From positions 62,001 through 126,000 of the forward strand of contig JAFUDT010000013.1 of assembly GCA_017464285.1 (NCBI GenBank): a stretch of 64,000 nt of DNA, in the 5' to 3' direction. Of the stretch, positions 8,885 through 18,133 are shown piece after piece. Below the pieces are notes generated by a model. That model was not told where the DNA came from and searched no databases. It worked only from the letters and a program-made list of their open reading frames with translations. Numbering within the stretch: position 1 is the stretch's first letter; each line of letters starts with the position of its first letter. This stretch comes from Bacteroidales bacterium (lineage in GTDB: Bacteria > Bacteroidota > Bacteroidia > Bacteroidales > UBA1402). Position numbers and translations under genes: made by a program.

Positions 8885-9754
8885 ATGAGTCCTTTGCGCC
8901 ATATCCTGTTTGTCCTGACGCTGCTGTCCGCATGGGCCTGTCTGCGTGCCGAGCCGGTCACGGCTATATTCAATGCCCGCTGGATACGCCATGAATATCA
9001 GCCTTATCGTCTTAGCCGGCAGCTTTATACCGTTGAGGGCCTGGATACGGTCAGCATGGAGCGTCTGTCTGTTCTGGCCGACGTGACGGTCAAGGATTCC
9101 ACCTCCCGGGGCTACCGGCTCTCGTGGCGCGTACACCATCTCGCAGTCGAGGCCGGACATTATCTCTCCCGGCAGTGGGCCGAGTCGATCGAGGGTTTTG
9201 AATTCGACTATCCGACATCCCCCCAGGGAGCTTTGCTGGAAAACGCTCTGCCGGCAAGGATCGATGCTCTGCTCAATGCCGAGATAGACCGGTTCTTTGC
9301 CCATTATCAGGGACGTACCACCCTGGAATCCAGGGAGCGGCTTTACGCCGTACGCGACGCTCTGGCCGAATTCCTGCTTTCGGCCGTCGGGCAGTTTCAT
9401 CAGGCCTATGGGCTGGGTTACGTTCTGGGCGAAGTCGTCCCCGTTCCCGTGCGTCTGCCCTATGGCGACAGCAAGCGACAGATCGATGCTGTCATCTACA
9501 AGAAACTGCAGGCCTGCGATGAAAACGTGGCTACGCTGGTGACATCGGCCGTGCCTGACACGGCTCAGGTGAACAGCCTGCTGCGCAGCAGCCTTGATTC
9601 CGGAACTCCCTTGCCTTCCTGGTGGCAGGAGGATCTGGGCAGCCTGGTGATGCACCTGGGCAGCGGCTGGGTATTGTATTCCAGCCGCAATCGGGAAGTC
9701 AGGGAGGGACGCTACCTGTATGGAGACTGTAACGAAATAACCATAATACAATAA
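8885..9754 (+). CDS. Hypothetical secreted protein
   Basis: A 289-residue protein beginning MSPLRHILFVLTLLSAWACL, a clear N-terminal signal peptide that probably ends near CLRAEP. The Cys lies close to where a lipobox would be, but SAWACLRA is not a convincing one. The rest is soluble and moderately charged. The tail GDCNEITIIQ and the segment HYLSRQWAESIEGFEFDYP give me no family match. One base separates it from the TPR stop, and 3 bases separate its stop from galM, so it is co-transcribed with both. The ATG at 8885 was preferred to an in-frame TTG at 8867 inside the TPR gene. Probably periplasmic; function unknown. Confidence 0.75.
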   Translation: MSPLRHILFVLTLLSAWACLRAEPVTAIFNARWIRHEYQPYRLSRQLYTVEGLDTVSMERLSVLADVTVKDSTSRGYRLSWRVHHLAVEAGHYLSRQWAESIEGFEFDYPTSPQGALLENALPARIDALLNAEIDRFFAHYQGRTTLESRERLYAVRDALAEFLLSAVGQFHQAYGLGYVLGEVVPVPVRLPYGDSKRQIDAVIYKKLQACDENVATLVTSAVPDTAQVNSLLRSSLDSGTPLPSWWQEDLGSLVMHLGSGWVLYSSRNREVREGRYLYGDCNEITIIQ

Positions 9755-9757
9755 GCT

Positions 9758-10819
9758 ATGAGTCTGAAAATTGAAAAACTGCCTTTTGGCAAGATGCCGG
9801 ATGGAGAGGACGTCCTGCTGTTGCGTTTGACCAATGAATGTGGAGCTGTTGCCCTGGTCACCACTTATGGGGCCACCCTGGCCGGCGTGCTGGTACCCGA
9901 TCGGGAAGGCCGGCTGGTTCAGGTCGTGAAGGGTTTCCCTTCGGTCGAAGGCTATCTGGCCGATCTGGAAATCGGCACCTATCTGGGGGCCAGTTGCGGC
10001 CGCTATGCCAACCGTATCGCCAAGGGAACCTTTGTGCTTGACGGTGAGGAGTATCATCTGGCGACCAACAACGGTGAGAATCACCTCCATGGGGGCGACA
10101 GAGGTTTCAACACCAAGAACTGGCAATACGAGACCGATCAGGAAAGTGTCACTTTCCATTATTTTTCCAAGGACGGCGAAGAAGGCTATCCGGGCAATCT
10201 CAAGGTGAGTGTCCGTTACGGATGGTCGGCCACCAATGAGCTGAGTATCCATTACAGCGGTGTCTGCGACAAGGCTACTCCGCTCAATATGACCAGCCAC
10301 GCCTATTTCAATCTCTCTGGACAGGGAAATATTCTCGACCATGAAATGAAGATCCATGCCAGTCGCTATATCCCGATTCATCCGGATGCCATACCCACTG
10401 GAGAAATCCGCTTTGTCAAAGGTACGCCTTTTGATTTCGGGCGCTTCAAGAAAATCGGACGTGATATCGGCAAAAAGGAGGAGCAGCTTCTCAACGGCTG
10501 CGGCTACGATCATTGCTTTGTCATTGACAAGCAGGAGGCCGGCGACCTGGCCCTGGCCGTGGAAGCCAGATCTTCTCAGACGGGTTGCACCCTGACTGTG
10601 TGGACTACCTTGCCCGGCGTGCAATTCTACAGCGGCAACTATCTGCGTAGCGACGTCCCCTCCTGCGACGGCAAGCCGCTGGGCTATCGCGAGGCTTTCT
10701 GTCTGGAACCGGAGTTCTTCCCCGACAGCCCCAACCAGAGTATTTTCCCAAGCTGCATCCTGCCTGCCGGCGAGGAATTCGACCAGACCATCATTTATCA
10801 GTTCGGACTGGAAGAGTAG
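9758..10819 (+). CDS. galM: Aldose 1-epimerase (galactose mutarotase)
   Basis: Interconverts alpha and beta anomers of aldoses, chiefly galactose, feeding the Leloir pathway. The 353-residue protein has no signal peptide, so it is cytoplasmic. Family landmarks are YLGASCGRYANRIAKG, NHLHGGDRGFNTKNW (H109, H111), the catalytic acid His in SHAYFNLSG (H181) and the catalytic base Glu in CLEPEFFPDSPNQ (E317). Length and motif order fit GalM. It is the last gene of the TPR - secreted protein - galM operon, and its stop abuts the tex stop with no gap. Confidence 0.95.
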   Translation: MSLKIEKLPFGKMPDGEDVLLLRLTNECGAVALVTTYGATLAGVLVPDREGRLVQVVKGFPSVEGYLADLEIGTYLGASCGRYANRIAKGTFVLDGEEYHLATNNGENHLHGGDRGFNTKNWQYETDQESVTFHYFSKDGEEGYPGNLKVSVRYGWSATNELSIHYSGVCDKATPLNMTSHAYFNLSGQGNILDHEMKIHASRYIPIHPDAIPTGEIRFVKGTPFDFGRFKKIGRDIGKKEEQLLNGCGYDHCFVIDKQEAGDLALAVEARSSQTGCTLTVWTTLPGVQFYSGNYLRSDVPSCDGKPLGYREAFCLEPEFFPDSPNQSIFPSCILPAGEEFDQTIIYQFGLEE

Positions 10820-12943
10820 TCAGAGTCCTTTCAGGGAAAGCTGGATACGCCTGCGCTCCAGGTCGATGCCGATGACCTTGACCCGGAGTTGCTGGTGTAT
10901 GCTGACAATGTCCTGGGGAGAGCGGACAAAACGGTCGGCCATCTGGGAAACATGCAACAGTCCGTTTTCCTTGATGCCGATATCGACAAACGCCCCGAAA
11001 TTGGTGATATTGGTTACAATACCGGGCAGTACCATGCCTTCTCTCAGGTCGGTTATCTGACGAATGTCAGGATCGAAGGAGAAGACTTCGGCCTGGCGTC
11101 GTGGATCCCGACCGGGTTTGGCGAGTTCCTGCAGTATGTCGGTCAGTGTCGGCAGACCGATGTCGTCGCTGACATAACGTTTCAAATCGATTTTTTCCCT
11201 GATAGCTGCCTGACCGATGAGGTCTTCGACGCTGCAGCCCAGATCTTCGGCCATCCGACCGACCAGGGCGTAGCGCTCCGGGTGGACGGCTGTATTGTCG
11301 AGCGGGTTGTCACCGTCGGTGATGCGAAGGAAACCGGCCGCCTGTTCAAAGGTCTTGTCGCCGATGTGCGGCACCTGTCTGAGTTCTTCCCGGCTGGCGA
11401 AGGCTCCATGCTCGTCTCGCCAGCTGACGATGTTGCGGGCAGTCTGTGTGTTTAGCCCTGATACATAGGTGAGAAGATAACGGCTGGCGGTGTTCAGATT
11501 GACCCCGACGGCGTTGACGCAGCTGATGACAGTCTCTTCGAGGGCTTTCTTGAGTTTGTCCTGATCCACGTCGTGCTGATATTGTCCCACACCGATGGAC
11601 TTGGGCTCTATCTTGACCAGTTCGGCCAGCGGATCTCCCAGGCGGCGGGCAATGGAGACGGCACCGCGGACGGTCACGTCGTAGTCGGGGAACTCCTCCC
11701 GGGCCACAGCCGAAGCGGAATAGACCGAAGCTCCGTTTTCACTGACCACGAAGACCTGCACTTTCCGGTCGAAGCGTATGTTCTGGATAAGGCGCTCCGT
11801 CTCGCGTGATGCGGTACCGTTGCCGATGGCAATGGCCTGTATGTCGTAGCTTTCTACCATGTGGGCGATTTTGCGCTCTGCAAGTGTGCGCTGATTCTGG
11901 GGTGGATGGGGATAGATGGCCTCGTTGTGCAGGAGTTTGCCCTGGGCGTCCAGACAGACCACCTTGCAGCCGGTACGATAGCCTGGATCGATGCCCATAA
12001 TGCGCTTCTGTCCCAGCGGCGCTCCCATGAGCAGCTGCCGCAAGTTGTCGGAAAACACCCTGATGGCCTGGTCATCGGCTTTTTCTTTGGCCAGGTTGCC
12101 AAACTCGGTCTCGATGGCAGGACTGAGCAAGCGTTTATAGCTGTCACGGACAGCGGCTCGGACCACTTGAGCGCTCTCGCTGTTGCCGCGGACGAAACAG
12201 GATTCCAGCTCTTCCTGACATTTATCGTTGTCGGGACTGATGCTCAGTCGCAGCAACCCCAGGTCGAGGCCTCTGGACATGGCCAGAAACCGGTGGGAGG
12301 AGCAGTGGTGCAGGGGCTCGGAAAAGTCGAAGTAGTCGCGGAAGTTTTCGGCCTGCTCTTCTTTGCCTTTGACAACTTTAGAGCGGATGACAGCTTCTTT
12401 GCGGTAGTGCCGTCGGACGATGCGACGGGCTCTCTCGTCTTCGCTGATCCATTCGGCAATGATGTCCGAGGCTCCCGCAAGAGCCTCTTCCTCAGCTGAC
12501 ACCTGCTCGTTGAGATAGTTGCGGCTGAGGGTCTGCAGGCTGCCCTCATGCTGGGACATGATGATCCTGGCCAGAGGTTCCAGTCCCTTTTCACGGGCCA
12601 TTGCAGCCCTGGTACGGCGTTTGGGCCGGTAGGGCAGGTAGATATCCTCCAGCTGGGTCATGCTACTGGCTTCTTCTATGCGACGGCGCAAGTCCTCGCT
12701 GAGTTTGCCGGTCTCGCGCAGGCTGTTGAGAATACTCTCACGGCGTTTGTCCAGTTCACGGCATTTGTCCAGCAAACCGGCGATGGTGGCAATCTGTACT
12801 TCGTCCAGTCCGCCGGTGCGTTCCTTGCGGTAGCGGCTGATAAAGGGGATGGTCGCTCCCTGGTCGAGCAATTCGATGGTATTGCCGACGGCCCGGGGGC
12901 TCAGAACCATCTCGCGGGCGATGGTCTCGTTATATTGGTTCAT
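10820..12943 (-). CDS. tex: Tex family RNA-binding transcription accessory protein
   Basis: Cytoplasmic nucleic-acid-binding protein of 707 residues, homologous to Tex/Spt6-core proteins that affect transcription and expression of surface or toxin genes. In order: the N-terminal helical Tex region with ATIPFISRYRKERTGGLDE; a YqgF-like RNase H fold at about 320-450 (IMGIDPGYRTGCK, AIAIGNGTASRETE); helix-hairpin-helix segments (VGVNLNTASRYLLTYVSGL, LRQVPHIGDKTFEQAAGFLR); and a C-terminal S1 domain at about 635-707 (GMVLPGIVTNITNFGAFVDI). The length is slightly under the usual 750-780. The AmpG-like gene follows on the same strand after 15 bases. Confidence 0.95.
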   Translation of the reverse strand: MNQYNETIAREMVLSPRAVGNTIELLDQGATIPFISRYRKERTGGLDEVQIATIAGLLDKCRELDKRRESILNSLRETGKLSEDLRRRIEEASSMTQLEDIYLPYRPKRRTRAAMAREKGLEPLARIIMSQHEGSLQTLSRNYLNEQVSAEEEALAGASDIIAEWISEDERARRIVRRHYRKEAVIRSKVVKGKEEQAENFRDYFDFSEPLHHCSSHRFLAMSRGLDLGLLRLSISPDNDKCQEELESCFVRGNSESAQVVRAAVRDSYKRLLSPAIETEFGNLAKEKADDQAIRVFSDNLRQLLMGAPLGQKRIMGIDPGYRTGCKVVCLDAQGKLLHNEAIYPHPPQNQRTLAERKIAHMVESYDIQAIAIGNGTASRETERLIQNIRFDRKVQVFVVSENGASVYSASAVAREEFPDYDVTVRGAVSIARRLGDPLAELVKIEPKSIGVGQYQHDVDQDKLKKALEETVISCVNAVGVNLNTASRYLLTYVSGLNTQTARNIVSWRDEHGAFASREELRQVPHIGDKTFEQAAGFLRITDGDNPLDNTAVHPERYALVGRMAEDLGCSVEDLIGQAAIREKIDLKRYVSDDIGLPTLTDILQELAKPGRDPRRQAEVFSFDPDIRQITDLREGMVLPGIVTNITNFGAFVDIGIKENGLLHVSQMADRFVRSPQDIVSIHQQLRVKVIGIDLERRRIQLSLKGL

Positions 12944-12958
12944 AGCTGGGACAGGATT

Positions 12959-14278
12959 TTATGATAAATGTTTTTTGGCCAGATGTACGACATAGAAGCA
13001 GGGCAGTGTGCAGAGCATGATCCAAAGGAAAAAGACGGTATAGCCGCCCAGGCTCTGGGCAAAAATCTCTTGGAACCATTCCTGCAGGCGGCCGGCGAAC
13101 ATGCCGGGAATCATCATGCCCAGGGCCATGACCGCCGTACAGATGGCGTAGTGCGCTGTTTTGAACTCTCCTTGACAGAAATGAAGCAGATAAGCTGTAT
13201 AGGCGGTAAAACCGTAGCCGTAGCCCAACTGTTCAAGCGCGATGCCAGCATAGACAGCCGGCAGTTGTCCGGGCTGGGCCCAGGCCAGCCAGACATAGAC
13301 CAGATTGGGCAGGCAGAGAGCCAGTGCCATGGGCATCAGGCTTTTTTTCAGCCCGCGTCGGGAAATGACGATACCCCCCAGGATACCGCCCACTACCAGT
13401 GCCAGCACCCCGATAGTGCCGTAGGCGAAGCCCACCGTGCCGGTTTCCAGTCCCAGTCCGCCTTGCCCGAGAGGATCGAGCAGGAAGGGTGAGCTGAGTT
13501 TGACGAGCTGTGCTTCGGAAAAACGGTAGAGCAACATGAAGGCCAGGGCCGTGCCGATGTGTTTTTTCTGGAAAAACAGCCGGAAGGTCATGCCGAAATT
13601 GCTGATGATTTCACGGCCGTTGAGAGAGTTGTGCTGTCGGTCGCTTTCAGGGCGGGGCAGGGCAAACAAGTGCCATAGCCCCAGGATGATGAACAGCACA
13701 GCCATGATCAGGAATGTCAAGGCCCAGGCAAAGGGAATCTGCTGCAACCCCCAGGGGTTGGAGACGGCATTCTCAAATTTGCCGGCCAGCATCACCAACA
13801 GGCCTTGGCCGCAGATCATGGCCACCCGGTAGAAGGTGTTGCGGATGCCGATGAAAAACTGCTGCCGGGACGGCTCCAGACCGTGCATATAGAAACCGTC
13901 GGCGGCAATGTCGTGGGTGGCTGAGCTGAAGGCCATGATCCAGAAAAAGGCCATGCTCCACTGCAGATAGTGGGGGCCGGGCAGCGTGAAGGCCACTCCG
14001 CCCAGCAGGGCACCGATGAGCAGCTGCATGGTCACTATCCACCAGCGTTTGCTCTTGAACAGGTCGATGAAGGGACTCCAGACGAATTTCAGTGTCCAGG
14101 GCAAGTAAAGCCAGCTGGTGTAGAAGGCTATCTGCGCATTGGACAGCCCCAGTCGTTTGTAGAGGATGACGGAGACGGTCATGACCACGACATAGGGCAG
14201 ACCTTCTGCAAAGTACAGGCTGGGCACCCATGCCCAGGCATGGTCTTTGGCGCGTGGAGTTGAAGAGGACAGGTCCAT
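12959..14278 (-). CDS. AmpG-like major facilitator permease
   Basis: Inner-membrane transporter of 439 residues with about twelve hydrophobic segments. It begins with the PAT/AmpG-type motif WAWVPSLYFAEGLPYVVVM, followed by WLYLPWTLKFVWSPFIDLF and SSATHDIAADGFYMHGL. In Enterobacteria AmpG imports anhydro-muropeptides for wall recycling. Many Bacteroidetes carry this homolog with unproven substrate, so muropeptide uptake is a family-based guess. It lies 9 bases downstream of the SpoIID-domain gene on the same strand and may be part of that operon. Confidence 0.85.
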   Translation of the reverse strand: MDLSSSTPRAKDHAWAWVPSLYFAEGLPYVVVMTVSVILYKRLGLSNAQIAFYTSWLYLPWTLKFVWSPFIDLFKSKRWWIVTMQLLIGALLGGVAFTLPGPHYLQWSMAFFWIMAFSSATHDIAADGFYMHGLEPSRQQFFIGIRNTFYRVAMICGQGLLVMLAGKFENAVSNPWGLQQIPFAWALTFLIMAVLFIILGLWHLFALPRPESDRQHNSLNGREIISNFGMTFRLFFQKKHIGTALAFMLLYRFSEAQLVKLSSPFLLDPLGQGGLGLETGTVGFAYGTIGVLALVVGGILGGIVISRRGLKKSLMPMALALCLPNLVYVWLAWAQPGQLPAVYAGIALEQLGYGYGFTAYTAYLLHFCQGEFKTAHYAICTAVMALGMMIPGMFAGRLQEWFQEIFAQSLGGYTVFFLWIMLCTLPCFYVVHLAKKHLS

Positions 14279-14287
14279 GGAAAATGT

Positions 14288-15676
14288 TCAGTAAAGTCGG
14301 GTAATGGAGGTATTGGGGTAGTAGTGTGAGAGAATATCCCGGTGGCTGCAGCCCTGACTGCTCATGACGGCGGCACCGATCTGGCACAGGCCTGAGCCGT
14401 GTCCCCAGCCTGCGCCGTGCAGGATGAAGTATTCAGGAGCGCCGTCTTCTAAGCGACGGCCTTCGGTATCGACCACGAAAGCCGAGCTGTAGAGATGGGT
14501 TCTTGAAAGGAATTTCCTGATTTCAAGTTCCTTGCCGACAATCATGCGCTGTCTGCTGCCGACTATCCTGAGACGGATGATCCGTCCCGAAGGGCCGCGC
14601 TGGACAGGCTCCAGGGCGATGATCCGCCCAAAATCGATACCTGAGCGGCTGCGGACAATGTCGGAGAGCTCTTCGGCGGGATAGCGCACAGTCCAGCGAT
14701 AGAAATGCTGTGTCTCCCGGTCGTAGTCGTTCAACACGAGCGACAGTATCTTCTGGTCGTCTGTACGGCAGTAGGCCGGCGGATTGCCGAGAATGAAGGA
14801 GCGGGCCGCCTGCTCCTGACTGTAGTCTTCGTTGGTGCCGGTCCCGCCGGGCAGATCCCTGACGGGACGCAGATAGGGTTTGGGTTGCGGGGCCCAGCAG
14901 TTTTCGAAACTTTCGGTCATGCCGCCGCAGCATTTGTAAAACCGGGCGTCGCAGATTTCCTCCCCGCAACTCAGGATTTGTCCGCGGGTGGCTTGCAGTG
15001 CAGCCTTGACCTGCGGGGTACCGCTGTGGGCAATGCCCTGGTAGCGCTGACAGTGATCATCGGCGCAGACATCAAACAGCCGGTGGGCATCCCGTTCGTA
15101 CCATCTGAGATGTTCCTTTTCACCTTGTTCGTCGATCCGTTCTATGGGGTAGGCAGCCCCTGGCTTGGGTGCTTCCGTGGCGGCAGTCCCCCCTTGGAGC
15201 TGGGCCAGCAGCCAGCTCCGGGAAATAATGGCATGGGCCTTGAGCAGCTCCTCTGGAGCTGAGGCTTTCATTTCAGAGGCGATGACACTGTAGAGATAGG
15301 CCTCCAGTCCGATGAGGTTGACGGCAATGGTCTGGCCCTTGCCGTCACAACGAAGACAGAGAGCCCCTTCGAATTCCTGCCTTTGCAGCCTCTCCCAGTG
15401 GAATTGCAATCCGATGCGTACCCGTTCCAGCCAGAAATGCTCCTGTCCTGTCGGCTGGAGCACACTGTCAGGTGGTAGGACCAGCTCTTTTTCCCGGCCG
15501 TCTGGGCTGATGAGCAGTCTGCCGTCGGCCAGGACGCCGGTTGAGTAACGGCCTGCCGGCAGCACCATGGCGGTGCCTCTGACGAGATAATCTCCTGACA
15601 GCGAAAAGACGATGCGTGCCGCTGTCTGAATGCCGACTGAAATGACGGGCTCTTCCTGTAGATCGCTTATCTTCAT
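14288..15676 (-). CDS. SpoIID/LytB domain protein lacking a signal peptide
   Basis: A 462-residue protein with the SpoIID domain, which in Bacillus is a lytic transglycosylase acting on peptide-free glycan strands. The catalytic region is present: YLYSVIASEMKAS (E135 matches the catalytic Glu of SpoIID), then PEELLKAHAIISRSWL. The C-terminal signature GAGWGHGSGLCQIGAAVMS precedes DILSHYYPNTSITRLY. Cys-rich FYKCCGG lies in the middle. The N-terminus MKISDLQEEPVISVGIQTAA is not a signal peptide, and no upstream start provides one, so the protein appears cytoplasmic, at odds with a peptidoglycan substrate. It follows the DUF4922 gene after 7 bases. Confidence 0.88.
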   Translation of the reverse strand: MKISDLQEEPVISVGIQTAARIVFSLSGDYLVRGTAMVLPAGRYSTGVLADGRLLISPDGREKELVLPPDSVLQPTGQEHFWLERVRIGLQFHWERLQRQEFEGALCLRCDGKGQTIAVNLIGLEAYLYSVIASEMKASAPEELLKAHAIISRSWLLAQLQGGTAATEAPKPGAAYPIERIDEQGEKEHLRWYERDAHRLFDVCADDHCQRYQGIAHSGTPQVKAALQATRGQILSCGEEICDARFYKCCGGMTESFENCWAPQPKPYLRPVRDLPGGTGTNEDYSQEQAARSFILGNPPAYCRTDDQKILSLVLNDYDRETQHFYRWTVRYPAEELSDIVRSRSGIDFGRIIALEPVQRGPSGRIIRLRIVGSRQRMIVGKELEIRKFLSRTHLYSSAFVVDTEGRRLEDGAPEYFILHGAGWGHGSGLCQIGAAVMSSQGCSHRDILSHYYPNTSITRLY

Positions 15677-15683
15677 GATCTTG

Positions 15684-16646
15684 TTATTGCATAAGCCCTC
15701 TCAGCTTGAGCGAGATAGCCTCAATGTCCTTTTCACTGAGACAGACCTCGGTGTAGATCCGGGCCAGTTCTTCCGGGCTGATCTGCTCGTAATCGCTGTT
15801 GCGTGGAAAAATGTAGTAACCGCTCATCTCAACCGAAGCCGGGGAAGTAATGCGTTGCTGTGCTCCCTGGGCATAGAAACAGGAGGGTCTGTGTTGCCGG
15901 CGTGGGAAAAGCAGTGCTGCAAACCCCTCTTGTTCCCTATCGTACCAGACCAGCAGGTTGACCAGGCTGTCGGGAGAGTCCTCGCCGACCTGCTGCCCGA
16001 ACAGTCCGATCAGAGAACGTATCTGCCGGACGGCTGCTGCACCTGTCGAGCTCTCAATAAGCCAGCCTGTGCGCAACATGTCTTTCAATACGTACACCCG
16101 ACTTTCGACTGTCTGCAAGAGCAGTCTGGAGCCTTGATCTTTCCAGGCGGGGTAGTCGCTTTGCAGGGGCATGAAACCTTTGCTGCCGGCTTGGAAATGC
16201 TGGTGGTCAGGAGCGGAGGCTCCACAGCGGCCGCCATTGTAGAAAACGACCAGGTCGTCCATTTCGCGGGCCAGTGAAAACATCAGGTCCAGCTCCGACA
16301 ACAGAGCCTGCGGACGGTGACAGACAGCGGGAATGGTGTAGTGCTGCGGAAATACGGGAAAGGGATTGACCAGCAGGTGGAAGTCTTCGGTGCCAGGCAG
16401 CGGCAGGGCCTGCTGCTCAGGGGGCAGACGGTGGGAGCAGAGAAAACAGGGGCGATCGACCTCACCTTTGGCCGTAATCCTGGCCGATGAGGACCCGATG
16501 CGGGCCGGCAGACAGATGAGGCGGATGCGGCAGTGACTGCCGAACCACATATCCCGGAACTGCGCCTGCCTCTGGGATTCGTAATTTTGGCGGGCCAGTG
16601 GCCAGACGGCCAGCTGACGTTCGAAAAAGGGCCGGTGGCTTGTCAT
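15684..16646 (-). CDS. DUF4922 protein, HIT/GalT-like nucleotidyl-transferase fold
   Basis: A 320-residue cytoplasmic protein. Two features place it in the HIT/GalT-related superfamily: a Cys pair RPCFLC (C67, C70) that could bind zinc, and HQHFQ at residues 148-152, which fits the HxHxQ-like active site of GalT and Ap4A phosphorylases. Between them lies the strand [14 protein letters not shown], typical of this fold. By family analogy it could be a nucleotide-sugar phosphorylase or uridylyl/adenylyl transferase; no substrate is known to me. The start overlaps the glycosyltransferase stop by 4 bases (ATGA), so the two are translationally coupled, and the SpoIID gene follows directly. Confidence 0.8.
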   Translation of the reverse strand: MTSHRPFFERQLAVWPLARQNYESQRQAQFRDMWFGSHCRIRLICLPARIGSSSARITAKGEVDRPCFLCSHRLPPEQQALPLPGTEDFHLLVNPFPVFPQHYTIPAVCHRPQALLSELDLMFSLAREMDDLVVFYNGGRCGASAPDHQHFQAGSKGFMPLQSDYPAWKDQGSRLLLQTVESRVYVLKDMLRTGWLIESSTGAAAVRQIRSLIGLFGQQVGEDSPDSLVNLLVWYDREQEGFAALLFPRRQHRPSCFYAQGAQQRITSPASVEMSGYYIFPRNSDYEQISPEELARIYTEVCLSEKDIEAISLKLRGLMQ

Positions 16647-17965
16647 CGTTTGTTCTGTCGTTGGCGAGCCTGTAGTTCCAGGCTGCGCAGCTGGTCTTTG
16701 TAGTAATTGTTGGCATTGAGCCGTTCCAAGGTCATGGAGGCATCGGTATTATCCTCCCAGCGTCGGCAGAGGTATAGTTCATCGTAAATACGGCCTGTCT
16801 TCCACTTTCTTGAGAAGGCCAGTCCCACGGCATAGTCTTCGCCGTAACTGGTATTGGGAAACAGTGTCTTTCTCAGCAGGGGGGTGAAGAAGGCCCTGGG
16901 AGCCCCCAGTCCGTTGATGCGAAGTGCATTGTTTTTGCCGTTGTCGTCGGTCCATTCACGGTGATCGATCAGGCCGGGTGGCAACGTGTGGCCCTGAAAG
17001 TCGCAGATGCGGTAGCTGCCCACCAGCATGGCGCACTGTTGGGTATAGAAGCCTTCGACGATACGGGAAAGAGTGTCCTGGGAACTGTACATATCATCGC
17101 TGTCAAGCTGGACGGCAAAGCGCCCGCAATGCTCGTCCAGGACGGCTGTGTTCCAGCAGCCGCCGATGTTCAGGTCCTGCCGCCGCGGCCGCAGAACGAC
17201 AAGCCGGGCATCGCTGCGGGCCATTTCCAGCAACTTTTCGGTAGTCCCGTCGGTAGAGTGGTTGTCCACCACTATCACATTGAAGGCGAAGCTGCACTGC
17301 TGGGACAATGCTGAAGAGACGGCATCGGCGATGGTGCGGATGCGGTTGCGTACGGGAATGATTACAGAGGCTTCTACAGGAAAGTCTCCGGTCTTCAGAT
17401 CGACGGGGGCCGTCTCGGCAGGCAGCCAGGCTCCGATTTGCCGCAGATGTCCGGTGCAGACGGCTTCCATTTCCTTTTGAACTTCCCGGTTGCGGGGATC
17501 GACATAGGCAAACATGGCCTTTTCGTGGTCGGTTTCTGCAGTCTGGACGACCGTATACAGACACTCTCTCAGGTGCAGAATCTGCCGTTTCCGTGACAGG
17601 GCCAGGCGCAGCGCGTAGAAGGCGGCGTGCCGGCAGTCGGGCAGGCTGTCGAGCACGGCCCGGGCCGTAGGGGTGTGTATGAGCACGATTTTGCCGAAAT
17701 CGAAATCGTCACGCAGGCTGCCTGCCTGGCAATCGATGAGCGGGTGGGCCTTCCCGTCTTCCCTGTAGTCGGCATAGACCAGTCCGGCACGGCTCATTTC
17801 GGCGGCCTGAATCAGGCGGTGGAGGGCCGTAGGCCCCCATTGAAGACAGGCTGCCGGAACCCTCGGATCGGTGAGCAGGAGAAAATATCTGTGACGTACG
17901 GCCAGGATTTGTTGCCGCAGCCGGCGGCTGTCTCCTGAGAAGTTCAGGATATCGCAGTGTATCAT
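16643..17965 (-). CDS. Glycosyltransferase family 2 protein
   Basis: A 440-residue cytoplasmic protein. The first ~180 residues (start [12 protein letters not shown]) contain a partial second GT-like region, [20 protein letters not shown], reminiscent of a degenerate glycosyltransferase half. The GT2 domain spans about 185-400: [33 protein letters not shown], and the metal-binding [16 protein letters not shown], then [18 protein letters not shown]. No membrane anchor is seen. The frame stays open upstream to 18580, but that extension is antisense to the EamA gene and looks non-coding, so I start at 17965. First gene of the GT2-DUF4922-SpoIID(-AmpG) operon. Confidence 0.85.
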   Translation of the reverse strand: MIHCDILNFSGDSRRLRQQILAVRHRYFLLLTDPRVPAACLQWGPTALHRLIQAAEMSRAGLVYADYREDGKAHPLIDCQAGSLRDDFDFGKIVLIHTPTARAVLDSLPDCRHAAFYALRLALSRKRQILHLRECLYTVVQTAETDHEKAMFAYVDPRNREVQKEMEAVCTGHLRQIGAWLPAETAPVDLKTGDFPVEASVIIPVRNRIRTIADAVSSALSQQCSFAFNVIVVDNHSTDGTTEKLLEMARSDARLVVLRPRRQDLNIGGCWNTAVLDEHCGRFAVQLDSDDMYSSQDTLSRIVEGFYTQQCAMLVGSYRICDFQGHTLPPGLIDHREWTDDNGKNNALRINGLGAPRAFFTPLLRKTLFPNTSYGEDYAVGLAFSRKWKTGRIYDELYLCRRWEDNTDASMTLERLNANNYYKDQLRSLELQARQRQNKR

Positions 17966-18097
17966 AGGGTTATGTTTGTGTTTTGTAAGTCTGATGACAT
18001 CAGGTAAAGGTAATCCGATTATTTGACTGTGACAACCTTCTGTGTGTTTTTGTTGTACTTCGTCGGCTTTTATTCCGAGAAACTCTCGAAGGAATAC

Positions 18098-18105
18098 TAT
18101 CTTTG
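18098..18105 (+). promoter_or_regulatory. -7 box of the EamA gene
   Basis: TATCTTTG 28 bases before the ATG at 18134. No good TTTG is seen at the expected -33 position, so only the -7 element is claimed. Confidence 0.45.
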
Positions 18106-18133
18106 CAGTCTCAATACAATGTAGGCTCCTTAC

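Noticed and set aside
7195..10624. Two long minus-strand frames (about 508 and 649 codons) antisense to the TPR gene, the unknown secreted protein and galM
   Set aside because: They run across gene boundaries on the other strand, have low-complexity composition and lack start signals or promoters.
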